Part shown: piece after piece, positions 1 to 7,351 of the stretch
Numbering within the stretch: position 1 is the first letter of the stretch
How the letters are laid out: each line of letters opens with the position of its first letter
Source: a bacterium
GTDB lineage: Bacteria > Chloroflexota > Dormibacteria > UBA8260 > Bog-877
Assembly (NCBI GenBank): GCA_021802115.1
Contig: JAKABA010000014.1
Span: 1-52,450 of the forward strand
Length of the DNA stretch: 52,450 nucleotides
Reading direction: 5' to 3'
Program-made: the position numbers and the translations under genes
The notes under the pieces: generated by a model
Databases searched by the model: none
What the model saw: only the letters and a program-made list of their open reading frames with translations
What the model was told of the DNA's origin: nothing

Positions 1-474
1 AGGCCGGCCGAACGTCTGGGCATTGTCAGCGGTGTCTGCGGTGTCGAGCGTGGTGCCATCCATGGAGACCACCCGCCATCCCCGATAGAACGCGCCCCGG
101 CTATCCAGCTGCGCCAGCGGTACGCAGGCGGCTGTGAACAGCGCTTTCAGGGGCGCCGACCCCAGTCGCGCTCGCGCCTTCGAGATCGCCACCGAACTCG
201 GACGTTGTAGCGCACTCCGGGCCCGCCCGAGCAGACCTTCGGTGAGCTCACGCAGCACCTCCTCGTAGCCTGCTTCTCGGAACAGGGTCATCGCCAGCAC
301 GTAGTAGACAACCATCCGTGCCGGTAACAGCCGGTAGCGCAACTCGCGCTTCCCAGTGCTCTCGATCGCCTGGTCCACCAAGTCCTGGGGATAGGTTGCC
401 GTCAGCACTCCCAGGGCGATCCGGTCGCGCAACCGCCGACCATCCTCAGGCTTCGGCTGTCCTACCCGTGGCAC
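1..474 (-). CDS. IS4-type transposase, N-terminal part (cut by window edge)
   Basis: The minus strand reads open from a GTG at 474 to the window edge, giving 158 residues. The N-terminal part (DGRRLRDRIALGVLTATYP, then a stretch with YYVLAMTLFREAGYEEVLR) matches the N-terminal domain of IS4-type DDE transposases. Near the edge the motif SMDGTTLDTADTADN supplies the first catalytic Asp. The rest of the DDE domain lies outside the window. The GTG is preceded by AAAGG and a TATAAT-like box at 481-486. The family call is firm; whether the element is intact cannot be seen. Confidence 0.85.
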   Translation of the reverse strand, partial: MPRVGQPKPEDGRRLRDRIALGVLTATYPQDLVDQAIESTGKRELRYRLLPARMVVYYVLAMTLFREAGYEEVLRELTEGLLGRARSALQRPSSVAISKARARLGSAPLKALFTAACVPLAQLDSRGAFYRGWRVVSMDGTTLDTADTADNAQTFGRP

Positions 475-495
475 CCACCCATTATACCACCTTTC

Positions 496-527
496 GGGTC
501 TAAGTTACTGGTATTGTGCCTAGACCC
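496..527. repeat. Short inverted repeat upstream of the transposase
   Basis: GGGTCTA (496-502) is mirrored by TAGACCC (521-527) around an 18-base spacer, just upstream of the transposase start. It could be part of the element's terminal inverted repeat or a hairpin that limits read-in transcription. The other end of the element is outside the window. Confidence 0.3.
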
Positions 528-611
528 GGTCTGCCTGCCTACCGCGTTGCAATATCAGGGGCAGACATTTACCTGAGGGGATGATCACCTCGACGCTATT
601 TTCGAGCTCGC

Positions 612-1025
612 TCACGGCAGGATGGTAAAGCTCGCCGTGTGATCGGGCCGCACCACGCCGAAGTGGCGACAATCAAGGGTTGCGACAGTGGTAATCCCTA
701 GTCGTTCCGCCGTCGCGATGACCGATGCGTCTACCGTGCCCAGGGGCAGGGACCGATACTTGGACACGAGCTCGGCGATCCTCAGCCAGTCGGCGGGATG
801 AACCGGCTCAACCGATAGGACGCCACTCGCGAGGTCACCAAGGAATCGAACCTCAGGGTTAGTGCCTAGCCGACTTGCGATCAGATAGACGACTTCGGTG
901 ACGACGAGCTCGGGGACGAGAAGTGGGCCCGGGTGGGTCTGCAGGAGGTCGAGGCATACCGCGTGATGCCGATCATCGGCATCGACGTACGCGTACAGAG
1001 GCCCCGCATCGACGAGGATGGCTAT
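612..1025 (-). CDS. vapC: VapC-type PIN-domain ribonuclease toxin, no canonical start codon
   Basis: The frame encodes a PIN domain of about 137 residues that would act as a toxin RNase. The four acidic positions of the family are visible: LVDAGPLYAY near the start, VVTEVVYLIA, GTVDASVIATA, and TLDCRHF near the end. It follows the VapB-like antitoxin directly; the vapB stop (1022-1024) overlaps the first codons. There is no in-frame ATG, GTG or TTG before the PIN domain. The frame opens after a TGA and its first plausible codons are ATA (1025-1023) or ATC (1019-1017). Either a rare start coupled to vapB is used or the start has been lost. Identity is clear; expression is uncertain. Confidence 0.75.
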   Translation of the reverse strand: MAILVDAGPLYAYVDADDRHHAVCLDLLQTHPGPLLVPELVVTEVVYLIASRLGTNPEVRFLGDLASGVLSVEPVHPADWLRIAELVSKYRSLPLGTVDASVIATAERLGITTVATLDCRHFGVVRPDHTASFTILP

Positions 1026-1246
1026 CGGGTCATCTCCGAACTCAGGATCTCCTCAATCCGGTCCGAGATGTCATTAACGCCACTGTTGCCTGCCCCGGCC
1101 GCCAAGAGCTGCCTCGGGGTGGTTATCTTGAAGTACGCCTCCAAGGCCTCCCGGGTGACCGCCGCGATGGGGACGCCCCGCATCTCGGCTTCGCGGCGGA
1201 GGATGCTGTCAAGGGTATCCGGGAGTTTCACGGTGGTTCGCTTCAT
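1022..1246 (-). CDS. vapB: VapB-type ribbon-helix-helix antitoxin
   Basis: A 74-residue protein opening with MKRTTVKLPDTLDSILRREA, a typical ribbon-helix-helix start (beta strand TTVKLP, then an amphipathic helix), with VTREALEAYF completing the second helix. The C-terminal tail would wrap the toxin. It sits directly upstream of, and overlaps, the PIN-domain toxin on the same strand, the usual vapBC order. Such antitoxins neutralise their toxin and repress their own promoter. The partner's missing start codon is the odd part of the pair. Confidence 0.8.
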   Translation of the reverse strand: MKRTTVKLPDTLDSILRREAEMRGVPIAAVTREALEAYFKITTPRQLLAAGAGNSGVNDISDRIEEILSSEMTR

Positions 1247-1332
1247 GGTATGCCAGCATACCTCAGGGGCGGCGTCACCGGTGCCGATGAGTCGGGAAAT
1301 TGGGATCTACCGGCCCCGTTAAACACTGTGAT

Positions 1333-1458
1333 TCAGCGGCCGACCAGGTCGCTGATAGCTCGGAGTGCCGCATCGACAAGCTCCTCGTCGACTTCTGCCA
1401 AGGCTCGAAGATCGTCGAGGACTTGGGGGAGCAGCGTCCGGCGCCAGGCTAGCGGCAC
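1333..1458 (-). pseudogene. RelE/ParE-like toxin, truncated N-terminal fragment
   Basis: A 41-residue frame starts at GTG 1458, four bases after the stop of the upstream antitoxin, and ends at a TGA at 1335-1333. Its sequence (WRRTLLPQVLDDLRALAEVD, then helices ending ISDLVGR) resembles only the first part of a RelE/ParE-type toxin, which is normally about 90-115 residues. The strands carrying the catalytic residues are missing, so it is probably inactive. The placement right after the antitoxin supports a degraded toxin-antitoxin pair. Confidence 0.5.
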
Positions 1459-1461
1459 CTC

Positions 1462-1698
1462 TCAGCGGTAGTGGCTCGGGTCACGGCCCAACGCCACGGC
1501 GACTTCGTCGAGGTCGGTCCAGGCGTCGCCAGCCTCGGCGAGGCGATGCCTTGCCTCGGTTGCATCCAACAGGTCCTCGACGGCAGGAGCTAGCTCTGCC
1601 CAAAGCTCCCAGGCCACGATCACGCCCTGGGGCTTGCGGTGGCTGTCAAAGGCCACGGGCTGAGCCGCAGCCTCACCCAATCGGCCGGACACAGGCAC
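1462..1698 (-). CDS. Phd/YefM-like antitoxin
   Basis: A 78-residue protein. The core (QPVAFDSHRKPQGVIVAWEL) resembles the Phd/YefM fold, in which a strand with a basic turn and a VIV segment forms the DNA-binding dimer; the Glu/Asp-rich C-terminal helix would be the toxin-binding part. It lies 3 bases upstream of the truncated toxin. The first residues (MPVSGRLG) fall inside a repeat that recurs at 7671-7799, so the original N-terminus may have been replaced and a downstream start is possible. Confidence 0.55.
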   Translation of the reverse strand: MPVSGRLGEAAAQPVAFDSHRKPQGVIVAWELWAELAPAVEDLLDATEARHRLAEAGDAWTDLDEVAVALGRDPSHYR

Positions 1699-1795
1699 GG
1701 CTGTGGCAGACGTGGCCGGCTAACTTTCGACACCGTCGGCCATCAAGAGGCCCTGGAGATGTCCCGTCCGAGAGGGACTGCCGGCAGCTGGCCCC
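1671..1795. repeat. Dispersed repeat, copy A
   Basis: About 125 bases here align by eye with 7671-7799 in the same orientation, with scattered substitutions and small indels. The best conserved core is the run reading GACACCGTCGGCCATCAA in both copies. It overlaps the start of the Phd/YefM-like antitoxin. It may be the end of a mobile element or a duplicated gene fragment; I do not recognise it. Confidence 0.6.
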
Positions 1796-2123
1796 TCGCT
1801 GCGCTGGGTTGCCCGCGCTGCGATGCGAGTGCTCGCCTTGATCGGTGTCTGACCCACTGCCCAAGACGCCCCTCCGCCTTGCTCACAACGGTCCCTATTT
1901 GGTAGGAGTGGCTGACGCGCGGTCCCAACCGGCCACTTACTCCCTCGCCACCCCCTGCCAGGGCTTTGCCACCAACTCCTACGGGCCATCACCCTGCAAC
2001 TCGCCATCCTCGCTCCCCTCTACCAGCCCAGGTCAGGAAACTCCCGGCTGACTTTGAAGTGATCCATGGCCGAGGTTACTGGTGCCGTTGACACTGAGTT
2101 GAGGGCCGACGTACGCTGCGGCG
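1796..2123. other. Intergenic stretch without a recognisable gene
   Basis: Between copy A of the dispersed repeat and the kinase gene I see no convincing coding frame, RNA gene or repeat. Short frames on both strands lack the GC-rich third positions seen in the real genes. Confidence 0.5.
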
Positions 2124-2756
2124 ATGATCGCCCCAGGCCGAGTCGTAATTTCAAATGGCACGTCGAGTGCAGGCAAATCTACGATAGTCCAGATGTTCTG
2201 CGCAGCCCGCGCAAATTTGGGCGACTTGTGGATCCCAATCGGAACGGACGACTTCAACGCGAAGTTACCCGAGCAGTGGTTTAGCGCAGGCGACTTCGAA
2301 GGGCCATTCAGCCGTGATGGGCTGCGGCTCGTGCCCGCCGCCGAGGGCGTTCAGGTGCGCGTTGGTGACGTTGGTCGTCGGCTGCAGAGTGCGTACCACC
2401 GAACGGTAGCTACCGTGGCGAGAGTCGGTTTCAATGTTGTTGTCGATGACGTCGCAATTGACCAAGCGGACGTACTCGACTGGGCGGAAGCTCTAGAAGG
2501 TTTACCAGTCAAGTGGGTGGCAGTCCGCTGCGATGCGCTGGTTGCGAAAGTGCGCGAGCAAGCACGGGGTGATCGATATCCTGGCCTCGCGCTCGGGTTG
2601 AGTGCGATCGTCCACCGATATGCCCGCTACGATCTGGAGCTAGACACAACCCAATCGCGTCCAGAGGACTCATGCGCACGGCTGATCGCGATGGTGACGG
2701 GCTCCGGACTGAAGCCAGTAGACGTAAACACTAGGCGCAAGGGGACCCGCTTCTGA
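2124..2756 (+). CDS. Chloramphenicol phosphotransferase-like P-loop kinase
   Basis: A 210-residue protein of the chloramphenicol phosphotransferase (CPT) family. The P-loop NGTSSAGKST is at residues 11-20. GTDDF at 40-44 supplies the catalytic Asp of the family, VDDVAID lies near residue 110, and VRCD, ARGDR and YDLELDTT match the conserved C-terminal blocks (lid arginines and the closing strand). CPT from the chloramphenicol producer phosphorylates the drug's 3'-hydroxyl; relatives in other genomes have unknown small-molecule substrates. It stands alone on the plus strand inside the island, with somewhat lower GC than the core genes, consistent with acquisition. The ATG at 2124 puts the P-loop at the expected place. 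The real substrate cannot be told. Confidence 0.8.
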   Translation: MIAPGRVVISNGTSSAGKSTIVQMFCAARANLGDLWIPIGTDDFNAKLPEQWFSAGDFEGPFSRDGLRLVPAAEGVQVRVGDVGRRLQSAYHRTVATVARVGFNVVVDDVAIDQADVLDWAEALEGLPVKWVAVRCDALVAKVREQARGDRYPGLALGLSAIVHRYARYDLELDTTQSRPEDSCARLIAMVTGSGLKPVDVNTRRKGTRF

Positions 2757-2847
2757 GAAGCGATTGCCGTAGTGACGATACGACCACCTCGGGCAGCGGG
2801 TCAGGTGCGTTCGTTGCCACCCAACGCGCTATCCCCGGGGGAAGGCG

Positions 2848-2988
2848 GTGACCAAGGTGGAGGAGATCGGGCGTGCGTGGTGGGCCCACGTCCGGGAGGG
2901 ACTAGCCTTGGGGGAGGTGGCCCGGCGGTTCGTTGAAAGTCGCCCCACGATTTGGCAGGCGGCGTGGGGGCGAGGGACATCGCAGTGA
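2848..2988 (+). pseudogene. HTH-like fragment, possible transposase/recombinase remnant
   Basis: A 46-codon frame from GTG 2848 reads VTKVEEIGRAWWAHVREGL followed by ALGEVARRFVESRPTIWQ, which has the look of a helix-turn-helix from a transposase or recombinase N-terminus. It stops after WGRGTSQ with no catalytic domain. It abuts another gene fragment on the opposite strand, so this is probably a scar from rearrangement. Confidence 0.35.
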
Positions 2989-3142
2989 TAGCAGCGGCCG
3001 TCGCGGTCCAAGCCAGTGATGGGCTCGCTGGGCCCAGTCGTGACGATCTGGGGGAAGAGGACCGCCACGGGGCGCGGAGGCCGCGGCACAGGGTGCGACA
3101 GATCGAGGAGGGGTGGCGAGAGGATCACTGCCTCGTCGAAAA

Positions 3143-3326
3143 AACTCATTGACCCTGCTCCACCGACCTCGGACGCTCCCACGATCCAGGTAGCCGGGAT
3201 GGCTTCGATGGAGCAGTCGCCAGAGGCCGGACCCTGCCCGACTATCACGACTCTGGCCGGTACCCCAACCCAACTAGCCTTCACATGAAGGGGAGCATTC
3301 AGGGCGCTGACCCATGCCTCCGTCAC
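3143..3326 (-). pseudogene. Fragment duplicated from the secreted protein at 6818-7351
   Basis: The minus strand from GTG 3326 reads about 60 residues (VSALNAPLHVKASWVGV, IVGASEVGGAGSMSF) matching the middle of the anchored protein at 6818-7351. DNA similarity runs from about 3143 to 3325. The membrane anchor and C-terminus are missing; beyond 3143 the frame runs on into unrelated sequence down to 2829. Its GTG overlaps the stop of the lipoprotein gene at 3323, so it may still be translated as a fusion, but it looks like a broken copy. Confidence 0.6.
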
Positions 3327-3895
3327 CCCCTTGCAGGTGCGACCTCCAGATCGACTGGTACGGTCAGTCGGAGCCGGTGTTTCCCTACGGCGTAACTAAT
3401 GAACACCGTTCGAAGACTCCAGGCTTTCGCGTAGCCCCGAGACAGAGCGACCGTGATCGCCAAATCGTAGAAGACGCCGTGCGCCAACTGACTACCGCCT
3501 GCGCTTTTGAAGGCGGAGAGTAAGACCGGGTCAATTCGCCCGGGTCCGGGCCCTTGACTTGCCTGGAGGGCCGATGCTTCCGGGCCGGGTAGCTTTTGGA
3601 TTCCGGCCCATACCACAGTCCCTCCAGCTCCCATTGGTGCGAGACCGAGGCCCAGCCCAATCAACTGGACGTTGGCCGTTCCCTGGACCTTGAGTACCGC
3701 GACACCGTCAGTGACCACCTGTGCAGTCGGGCCGGAGAGAGCGGCGATCGAGGTAGGTGAAGCCGCCTTGAGGTTAACCAGGAATGGTTGGTGCCCAGCC
3801 ACCTCCTTGGACGCACAGGAAGCCATGGGAACGGCCAGCAATGCTGATGCCAATACGATCCCAACCTTGAAGGTCGCGGGCGTCCACATAGCCAC
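3323..3895 (-). CDS. Lipoprotein of unknown function
   Basis: A 190-residue protein with a signal peptide and lipobox (LLAVPMASC, Cys near residue 27), so it should be lipid-anchored outside the membrane. The mature part is rich in small residues and beta-forming segments with no motif I recognise. It ends in the same short overlap as the fragment at 3143-3326. Upstream it abuts a decayed integrase remnant. It may belong to the same accessory gene family as the anchored protein at 6818-7351, since both sit beside the duplicated segment, but they share no clear sequence beyond that. Confidence 0.6.
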   Translation of the reverse strand: MAMWTPATFKVGIVLASALLAVPMASCASKEVAGHQPFLVNLKAASPTSIAALSGPTAQVVTDGVAVLKVQGTANVQLIGLGLGLAPMGAGGTVVWAGIQKLPGPEASALQASQGPGPGRIDPVLLSAFKSAGGSQLAHGVFYDLAITVALSRGYAKAWSLRTVFISYAVGKHRLRLTVPVDLEVAPARG

Positions 3896-3907
3896 CTCGC
3901 CATCCTA

Positions 3908-4132
3908 GGCAAATTGGGGACACTTCAGGCAGCTCGGCGCAGGCCTCGGCTTTGGCGCGAGCGTACTGGTCACGCGCCGACCAGACGCCTCCATCGCCTC
4001 CGCGACCACCCAGCGGCCGTCATGGCGCTGGTAGGCGCTCCCCTCGCGATTCCCCCCGCCGGCCCTCGTCCGCGTCAGTCCGGGCGAGTTCGCCTTGGTC
4101 CGTCTGCCGTTGGTGTCCAAACTGGTGTCAAC
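3908..4132 (-). pseudogene. Tyrosine integrase, N-terminal remnant (frameshifted)
   Basis: The minus strand from TTG 4120 reads NSPGLTRTRAGGGNREGSAY then QRHDGRWVV, the arm-binding N-terminal domain of actinobacterial phage-type integrases. After GRRV the match moves to another frame (YARAKAEACAEL resembles the usual KTRAEAAAKL segment), then ends near 3908 beside the lipoprotein gene. The core and catalytic domains are missing. The first half is homologous to 9528-9635, upstream of the integrase in the neighbouring element, so the two derive from related elements at the same site. Confidence 0.7.
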
Positions 4133-4285
4133 CGGGGCACGCGGTCGGTCGTGGGTCGGTTTGGACCGCTGGATGCTTGACTTGGGCCGCCTCTCCGGTG
4201 ACGGTGCCGCTGAGGTCGCCCGCCAGACCGCGGGTGGCCCTGTGGCCGCGACTCCGGCCCGCCGAGGTGTCGTTCGGTGCTCGGC

Positions 4286-5029
4286 TCAGCCGGAGCGAGA
4301 CTCCAGCACGCCCAGGTCCCGCTCGGCGTACTCGTTGTGCAACCATTCCTCATTCAGGATGACCTGGAGGCAGTGCAGAACCGGCTCGGGTCGGTTCGGG
4401 TGGCCTGGGGTATCGGGAGGGGCGCAGATGCGGTCGAGCTGGTCCGCGGTGAGGTTGGCGAAGGTCTGCGCCACCTCGGCCTGGCGCTGACGCCGAACCT
4501 GCACCACCTGCTTGAGCGAGGGGCGCGCTTCCATGTCGACGCCCAGACTCGCCGGATCGCTGAGCCAGGCTCCGGCCAGCCCCCAGGGGTGATAGGAGTG
4601 AGGCATCTGGAGGACCATCCGCCGCAGCCAGCAGTCAGTGGCGAAGATCAGGTGCCGCAGGGTCTCGACGAAGCTCCACTCGAAGTCCACGCGCTCATGA
4701 AGCAACTCCTGCGGCAAAGCCTGGGCGCGAGCCATGGTCGCCTCCCAGCGACTCTCGACGATCGCCCAGCCCCGGGCAAGGCCTGGGGGGTCGGTGGCCC
4801 GCAGTTGGGCGCGTTCCGGAGAGCGCCGTTCCAACTCGGCCCGGATGAGAGGCTCGACGTCCACGCCGTTGATGCGCAGGCCTTCGATGAATCCCGAGAT
4901 CTCCGCCCCCGCGAAGTGACCATCGGTGATTCGGGCTTCCTCGAAGTCCGGGGAGTGCAGGCGCGCGCCGGCGAAGTTGAGGTCCTCGAGCCGCGGCGCC
5001 GGCTCGATGCTCATGCCAGGCTCGGGCAA
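4286..5029 (-). CDS. DinB-superfamily protein with pentapeptide-like N-terminus
   Basis: A 247-residue protein. Residues about 15-60 show loose pentapeptide-like turns (LNFAGARLHSPDFEEARI). From about residue 85 the DinB four-helix fold follows, with metal-ligand-type histidines in ETLRHLIFATD and in NEEWLHNEYAERDL near the C-terminus. DinB proteins are metal-dependent; many use small thiols or are uncharacterised, and nothing here fixes the substrate. MPEPG at 5029 and the internal Met at residue 6 are both possible starts. It sits alone between an integrase remnant and the left att repeat, outside the 4.3 kb element. Confidence 0.75.
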   Translation of the reverse strand: MPEPGMSIEPAPRLEDLNFAGARLHSPDFEEARITDGHFAGAEISGFIEGLRINGVDVEPLIRAELERRSPERAQLRATDPPGLARGWAIVESRWEATMARAQALPQELLHERVDFEWSFVETLRHLIFATDCWLRRMVLQMPHSYHPWGLAGAWLSDPASLGVDMEARPSLKQVVQVRRQRQAEVAQTFANLTADQLDRICAPPDTPGHPNRPEPVLHCLQVILNEEWLHNEYAERDLGVLESRSG

Positions 5030-5313
5030 CGGACCATCTCCGCCGTTGCCGAGCGGCTCCCTGGCGGAAGCGCTACGGCTGGCAGCCCGACGGAAGCGCC
5101 CCAGCAGCGCCGCCGGTCGTTTCGGCTCACCCGGTCGCCGCCGTCGTCCAGCTCCACCGCCAGCACCTGACCATCACTGCTCCGGTCCGCCCCCGAAGGC
5201 TTGGCACCGGGCTATCCTCGGGGATCTCAGTGGCAGATAGCCACGGGGTTGCGCACTTCGCCCGGCGGGTCGCTGCCCGGCCGTGCCTCCTCCAAACTGA
5301 CCCACTACCGGGG

Positions 5314-5399
5314 GGTCCGCATTTCACAGCTCTCAGACTAGCAATCTGAGATCAAAGAGTGGTGCCCGCAGCAGGACTCGAACCTGCAACCTTGGGATT
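5314..5399. repeat. Left attachment repeat (tRNA-Lys 3' end plus flank)
   Basis: These 86 bases match 9645-9730 with one visible mismatch (5338). Bases 5360-5399 copy the last 37 bases of the tRNA-Lys gene plus its CCA; 5314-5359 copy the sequence downstream of the tRNA. After 5399 the tRNA match breaks. This is the expected second att site of an element inserted in the tRNA 3' end. Confidence 0.9.
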
Positions 5400-5511
5400 G
5401 AGAGGACGACCAGGAGGCGTTCACTCGCGTCCGCCAACGTCCGTTTTGAACTCGCGTTGACTCACAGAGAGCCCCTTGGAGTCCGCCAATCTTCGCCCCA
5501 GTGCGTGCCCG

Positions 5512-5532
5512 TTGCTGTCAAAATTGCTGTCA
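5512..5532. repeat. Paired TGCTGTCA motif near left att site
   Basis: Two TGCTGTCA motifs in direct orientation lie about 110 bases inside the left att repeat. The same pair occurs at 9613-9634 beside the right att site, and a decayed version at 4109-4136 by the integrase remnant. They could be integrase arm-type or excisionase sites; in the last two places they also lie within the start of the integrase reading frame. Confidence 0.45.
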
Positions 5533-5652
5533 GTCGGGTCCCGTAAGAGGCTGGTGGCCGGGCTGTGGTGCGCCGTCACGGTGGCAGGGTCAGGACTTTC
5601 AAGTGCCAGATGCACGGCCGTGCGACTATCGACAATCCGATATATTGCAATC

Positions 5653-6174
5653 ATGGACTTCAACCTCGGCTCAAGTGGCGCTGTGCTTCGCGAGGCCCGG
5701 CTGCGAGCTGGCCTCTCCCAGTCCGAGCTGGCGCACCGGGCTGGGGTTGCCCAGAGCGTGATCAGCATGTACGAGTCCGGCCGCCGCCAACCCGCGCTGC
5801 GCACTCTCGCCGCCCTGGTGGACCCAACCGGTCTGGAACTCGTCCTGGAACTCCGACCCGCACCGGGGCTTGACCGCCTGACGGGACCGCTCGGGCCGCG
5901 GGTGCTGGCGGCCCGGTCACAGCTCAAGACGGTGGCCGCAGGATACGGAGTGCCAGGCCTCGCTGTATTCGGCAGTGTGGCTCGCGGCGAGGAGCGTCCG
6001 GACAGCGATGTGGACCTGCTGGTCGAGCTCCCTCCTGGGATGGGGCTCTTCGGACTCGGCCGCCTGCGGTCGGACCTCGAGGCGGCGGTCGGCCTACCGG
6101 TTGATCTGGTACCGGCATGTGACCTCAAGCCGAACCTGCGGGGCCGGGTGGCCGCCGATCTGGTCCCCTTGTGA
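5653..6174 (+). CDS. mntA: MntA-type nucleotidyltransferase antitoxin fused to XRE HTH domain
   Basis: From ATG 5653 the protein is 173 residues. Residues 10-60 form an XRE-type helix-turn-helix (REARLRAGLSQSELAHRAGV, then SVISMYESGRRQPALRTLA). Residues 95-173 are a minimal nucleotidyltransferase: GS at 107-108 and DVD at 119-121 are spaced exactly as in the GSX10DXD motif of MntA antitoxins. In characterised pairs MntA AMPylates the HEPN toxin and silences it. Here the added HTH should also let it repress its own promoter. It overlaps hepT by GTGA. The frame extends upstream to 5476, but that part is low-complexity and the HTH begins naturally at 5653, shortly after a TATATT box at 5641-5646. 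Confidence 0.85.
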   Translation: MDFNLGSSGAVLREARLRAGLSQSELAHRAGVAQSVISMYESGRRQPALRTLAALVDPTGLELVLELRPAPGLDRLTGPLGPRVLAARSQLKTVAAGYGVPGLAVFGSVARGEERPDSDVDLLVELPPGMGLFGLGRLRSDLEAAVGLPVDLVPACDLKPNLRGRVAADLVPL

Positions 6175-6518
6175 GCCGTCACGACGCCGAGCGGCTCCAG
6201 GACATCCTCGCGGCGATAGACGCGATCCACGCTCATCTGCGGCGCGGCGACCTCGCAGACGGTCTGGTGTTCGATGCCGTGCGGGTGCGTCTGATCGAGA
6301 TCGGCGAGGCCGTGAAGGGAATCGGCCCAGAGTTGCTCACTTCGGAAGTCGAGATTCCCTGGGCAGCGGTCGCATCCATGCGGGATCATCTCGCCCACCA
6401 CTACTTCGACACTTCCCACGCCATCGTGGCCGCGACGGTGGCCGAGGACCTGCCGTCCCTGGAACAGGCGGTGCGTCGACTCATCGCGAGCAGCACTGGC
6501 CCATTGCCAAAGCGCTGA
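6171..6518 (+). CDS. hepT: HepT-type HEPN ribonuclease toxin
   Basis: A 115-residue all-helical HEPN (DUF86) protein. The RX4HXY motif that defines HepT-family nucleases is present: R71, H76 and Y78 in MRDHLAHHYF. The upstream helix (VRLIEIGEAVKGIG) is the usual dimer helix. Start GTG 6171 overlaps the mntA stop, so the pair is co-translated. HepT toxins cleave RNA and are inactivated by AMPylation of the motif Tyr; such pairs act in element maintenance or abortive phage defence. Being in a tRNA-inserted element fits both. Confidence 0.87.
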   Translation: MSRHDAERLQDILAAIDAIHAHLRRGDLADGLVFDAVRVRLIEIGEAVKGIGPELLTSEVEIPWAAVASMRDHLAHHYFDTSHAIVAATVAEDLPSLEQAVRRLIASSTGPLPKR

Positions 6519-6817
6519 GCCTGGCCCGGTGCCCCTGGCCGCAACCTCTCCGTGGTGGCCCGCCGTCCTGGGATCCTCCAAGACATCTAGGATCAGGACT
6601 TGGGGTAGCCCGCGCGGGCGACTCAGCGGTGGAGGAGCTGGGCCAGCGAGCTCCGTTCCTCAAGCTGGCTGGGCTGAGCCATCCTCAGTTAGCCGTATGG
6701 CAGGTGACGCAGTGGCGATGCCCGCTGCCACACGCAGCGCCAGGGCGAAGATGAGCACGGATACCCCACCGGACATCTCGGCGATGAAGAGACGGGCCAC
6801 CGCAGGGGCCACCACAC
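6519..6817. other. Intergenic stretch, no supported gene
   Basis: No frame here combines a start, a ribosome site and coding-type codon use. A 73-codon minus frame (6660-6881) has a hydrophobic centre but overlaps the 3' end of the next gene and has no family match I can see. Confidence 0.45.
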
Positions 6818-7351
6818 TCACGGTTGGCCGAATCCGTGAACTGAGTCGGGCCCCTCCGGGTACCATGGGGCTCCTTGCCAATCGACGGGCGTGCGAACGG
6901 TCAGCTGCACGCCACCAAAGGTCCCTGACGGAACTGCCTTACATGTCAATAGGGCCGAGACCGGTGACCGCAAGAAATACGGCCCGCTGCCGAAACTCAT
7001 TGACCCTGCTCCACCGACCTCAGACGCTCCCACGATCAGGGTCGCCGGGACTGATTCGATAGAGCATTCGATAGAGGCTGGACCCTGCCCGGTGATCACG
7101 ACTCTGGCCCATACCCCAACCCAACCAGCTTTCACCCGAAGGGGAGCATTCAGGGCGCTGACCGAGGCTTCCGTCACCCACTTACTCGGGGGCGGGGGCG
7201 CAAACTCCTGCTGGACAAGCCCCACGGCTTCTGACAGGAGAGCGGCCAGGGCCAGACCGATAACAATGAACCACCTCCGTAGCGCCACGCCGCTCAGGAT
7301 AGGCCGCCGTGATCCCCTAGAGCGGCTGGTCGGGGCGGTGGAGCTGTTCAT
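6818..7351 (-). CDS. Membrane-anchored extracytoplasmic protein, unknown family
   Basis: A 177-residue protein with an Arg-rich start, one transmembrane or uncleaved signal segment at about residues 27-45 (WFIVIGLALAALLSEAVGL), a short Pro linker, and a beta-rich outer part (VSALNAPLRVKAGWVGVWAR, IVGASEVGGAGSMSF). I do not recognise the domain. About 60 residues of its middle recur in a broken copy at 3143-3326, so the gene family has been duplicated within the island. It lies downstream of, and convergent with, the hepT-mntA pair inside the att-bounded element. Confidence 0.6.
   Translation of the reverse strand: MNSSTAPTSRSRGSRRPILSGVALRRWFIVIGLALAALLSEAVGLVQQEFAPPPPSKWVTEASVSALNAPLRVKAGWVGVWARVVITGQGPASIECSIESVPATLIVGASEVGGAGSMSFGSGPYFLRSPVSALLTCKAVPSGTFGGVQLTVRTPVDWQGAPWYPEGPDSVHGFGQP

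Noticed and set aside
5363..5399. Second functional tRNA-Lys
   Set aside because: Only the 3' half is present; the anticodon stem and 5' half are missing, so it is an att-site fragment.
5421..6581. Long minus-strand frame of 386 codons opposite mntA-hepT
   Set aside because: It is the antisense of two genes with exact catalytic motifs; its composition (Arg/Ser/Pro rich) is that of a shadow frame in GC-rich DNA.
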